64,000 nt of DNA, taken from the NCBI GenBank assembly GCA_963807065.1, contig CAWDZQ010000004.1, positions 1,364,001-1,428,000 of the forward strand. The letters are read 5' to 3'. The position numbers were made by a program, and so were the translations under genes. The stretch is from CAWAND01 sp963807065. GTDB taxonomy: Bacteria > Chloroflexota > Anaerolineae > Anaerolineales > E44-bin32. The notes under the pieces were generated by a model, which saw only the letters and a program-made list of their open reading frames with translations, did no database searches and was not told where the DNA came from. Within the stretch, counting starts at the first letter, position 1. Each line of letters opens with the position of its first letter. Below, in pieces: positions 62,738 through 64,000 of this stretch.

Positions 62738-63838
62738 GCCGCGGACCTTCCCCTGGCTGAGCGAGACAGGGGACTTCATCCCTCCGGGAGCCCAGTGAGG
62801 AGGCTCCTGGTAGGGCTCGCCCTTCTTGAGAACCCAGTAAGTAGACTCGGCCAGATAGCGAGCGGTGGCGCCGACGGCGACAGCGTGGCCCTTTCGCCGG
62901 CGGTTGCGCTCGAAGAGGTGGACGACGTACTTCCTGCGCCAGTTGGCGTGGTGTCGGTGAGCCACGATGACGTTGGCGGCTTCGATGAAAGCCCATTTCA
63001 GGTAGGTGTTGGCCTGCTTAACCATCCGCCCGTAGTGGGCACGGCCGGCACTGGCACTGACTTTGGGCACCAGGCCGCAGTAGCTAGCGAAGTGGTTAGG
63101 AGCGCTGAAGCGGTCGATGGAGCCGATCTCTCGATCGATGACGATGGCCAGCACTTTGGCCGGCCCGGGAACCGTTTGGACCAACTGGATTGTGGGTGTG
63201 GTTTGGATGCGCTCGACGATCCGGTCTTCCAGCTGCTTGATGTGGCTGTTCAGAGCGTCGAGGAGCTGCAGCTGCTGGGATGTGCAGCGGGCGGTTTCGG
63301 CAGGCAGGTGCTGCAGCAGGTCTTCGAGATCGCTCCGCCGTCTGGAGGCGAAGATATCACTGGCGCCGTCCAGAGAAAGGGCGTACTTGGCCAGGGTGGA
63401 GGAGATTCGGTTCTTGACCCGGGTGCGGTGGCCGGCGAAGGTCATCCGGGTGCGGGGCAGCTCACGCTCGTCACGGACCTCAGTCGGTGGGATCCAGACA
63501 GAGGGGAGTTTGCCCAGGTAGAGGAGAGTGGCCAGGCCGTGGGCATCGAGCTTGTCGGTCTTGTGGATGTTGCCCATCATGACCTTGGCCTTGGCGGCGT
63601 GAGCCAGGAGCGGGATGCAGCCGGAAGCTTCGATCTCGTCCACGATCCAGTACCAATTGCCAACAGTCTCCAAGGCAACGGGTGTCGCATCTGGGAACTG
63701 GGAAAGAAAGTCTCCAATGGCGCCCGGCACGTGGCCGACGCGGACCTGTTGGGCCAGCTGGCCCGCTTCATCCAGCACAGCGAAGAGTGAGAAATGCTTG
63801 TGGGCATCACAGCCGATCGTATAATCTGAATGAACCAT
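62735..63838 (-). CDS. IS110-family transposase, copy 4 (intact)
   Basis: 367 residues. DEDD domain: TIGCDAHKHFSLFAVLDEAG, VALETVGNWYWIVDEIEASG, HKTDKLDAHGLATLLYLGKL. Tnp20 domain: LVQTVPGPAKVLAIVIDREI, FASYCGLVPKVSASAGRAHY, YLKWAFIEAANVIVAHRHHA. ATG 63838 with AGGAGGTGCAGC upstream. The only whole transposase of this family in the window; could act for all copies. Confidence 0.92.
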   Translation of the reverse strand: MVHSDYTIGCDAHKHFSLFAVLDEAGQLAQQVRVGHVPGAIGDFLSQFPDATPVALETVGNWYWIVDEIEASGCIPLLAHAAKAKVMMGNIHKTDKLDAHGLATLLYLGKLPSVWIPPTEVRDERELPRTRMTFAGHRTRVKNRISSTLAKYALSLDGASDIFASRRRSDLEDLLQHLPAETARCTSQQLQLLDALNSHIKQLEDRIVERIQTTPTIQLVQTVPGPAKVLAIVIDREIGSIDRFSAPNHFASYCGLVPKVSASAGRAHYGRMVKQANTYLKWAFIEAANVIVAHRHHANWRRKYVVHLFERNRRRKGHAVAVGATARYLAESTYWVLKKGEPYQEPPHWAPGGMKSPVSLSQGKVRG

Positions 63839-63906
63839 GCTGCACCTCCTTGGGTGGACAGGGAACCAGACACTCCCAGTCTAACGGGAGGTGCAGTGCT
63901 TTCATC

Positions 63907-64000
63907 TAATCATCTCGCTCGATGGGACCGGGGATGCGGGGCGATTTTGGAGCGAGCGTTGTGTTATCGGCATGGGCTTGGAGAAGAGATGTTGATCGAC
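63907..64000 (+). repeat. attC site 7 remainder, cut by window end
   Basis: AATCATCTCGCTCGATGGGA and CCGGGGATGCGGGGCGATTT match the 5' arm and loop of the other sites; the 3' arm and R' core lie outside the window. So the array goes on to the right. Confidence 0.65.

Larger units (their letters stand above)
62529..63906 (-). mobile_element. IS1111-like element, copy 4 (intact)
   Basis: About 1.38 kb. Lacks the 23-bp insertions, so it represents the ancestral layout. Ends ATGAAAGCAC / GTGCTTTCAT. Inserted after ATCTAAC and before AATCATCTCGC (63908-63918). Confidence 0.87.

Noticed and set aside
62672..63790. A 372-residue open frame on the + strand
   Set aside because: It lies antisense to the intact IS110 transposase; its residues reflect codon bias of that gene and show no family motif.

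Overview
The window looks like a chromosomal stretch of a GC-rich, non-enteric bacterium, most likely a member of the Chloroflexota (Anaerolineae-like). This is inferred from gene content: split gcvPA/gcvPB behind a glycine riboswitch, a TGS-type nucleoside kinase, a MoxR/CoxE-type VWA pair, and aap-type amino-acid uptake. No 16S gene is present to settle it.

Bases 1-38,900 are ordinary backbone. In order: a PstS-like lipoprotein, an MBL hydrolase and tryptophanase (tnaA); a sigma70 promoter, tandem glycine riboswitch and terminator in front of gcvH-gcvPA-gcvPB; a nucleoside kinase; a phenylacetyl-CoA catabolic cluster (3-hydroxyacyl-CoA dehydrogenase, enoyl-CoA hydratase, paaABCD, EthD-like protein); a Ser/Thr kinase broken by two in-frame TAG codons; a CDF transporter; azlCD; an M42 peptidase; a four-gene polar amino-acid ABC operon (aapJQMP order) with its own promoter; M29 and M48 peptidases; a glycosyltransferase; a DAO oxidase; an MFS exporter; a MoxR/VWA pair; DUF423; dcd; FAH hydrolase; a methyltransferase; and an RpiR regulator. 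This part ends with tRNA-Val(TAC).

At tRNA-Val a genomic island begins: tyrosine integrase, excisionase-like HTH protein, then a minus-strand type IV secretion module (VirB2-like pilin, VirB6-like membrane protein, PrgI/VirB3-like protein, VirB4 ATPase, M23 hydrolase). No relaxase or VirD4 coupling protein lies in the window.

From about 48.2 kb to the window end lies what I read as an integron gene-cassette array without a visible integron integrase (a CALIN-type array). At least seven small genes all lie on the + strand and are separated by attC-like sites (RYYYAAC ... GTTRRRY with imperfect inverted repeats and extrahelical bases). The array is heavily colonised by IS110-superfamily elements. 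Four copies of an IS1111-like element sit at the same point of an attC (just after RYYYAAC), all in one orientation. Two copies of a second IS110-type element sit at the other end (at GTTAGAT). Non-coding DNA downstream of each transposase carries short segments matching the attC flanks and the element's own ends, arranged as the target- and donor-binding loops of a bridge/seekRNA. In the IS1111-like family the donor-guide match co-varies with the element end. An IS481-type element, a 23-bp hairpin insertion present five times and other tiny insertions add further layers.

A caution applies throughout. About nine genes carry single-base frameshifts, at least two at G runs (CDF gene, last cassette gene). 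An indel-prone assembly is as likely an explanation as gene decay, so broken genes are described as seen, not as proven pseudogenes.
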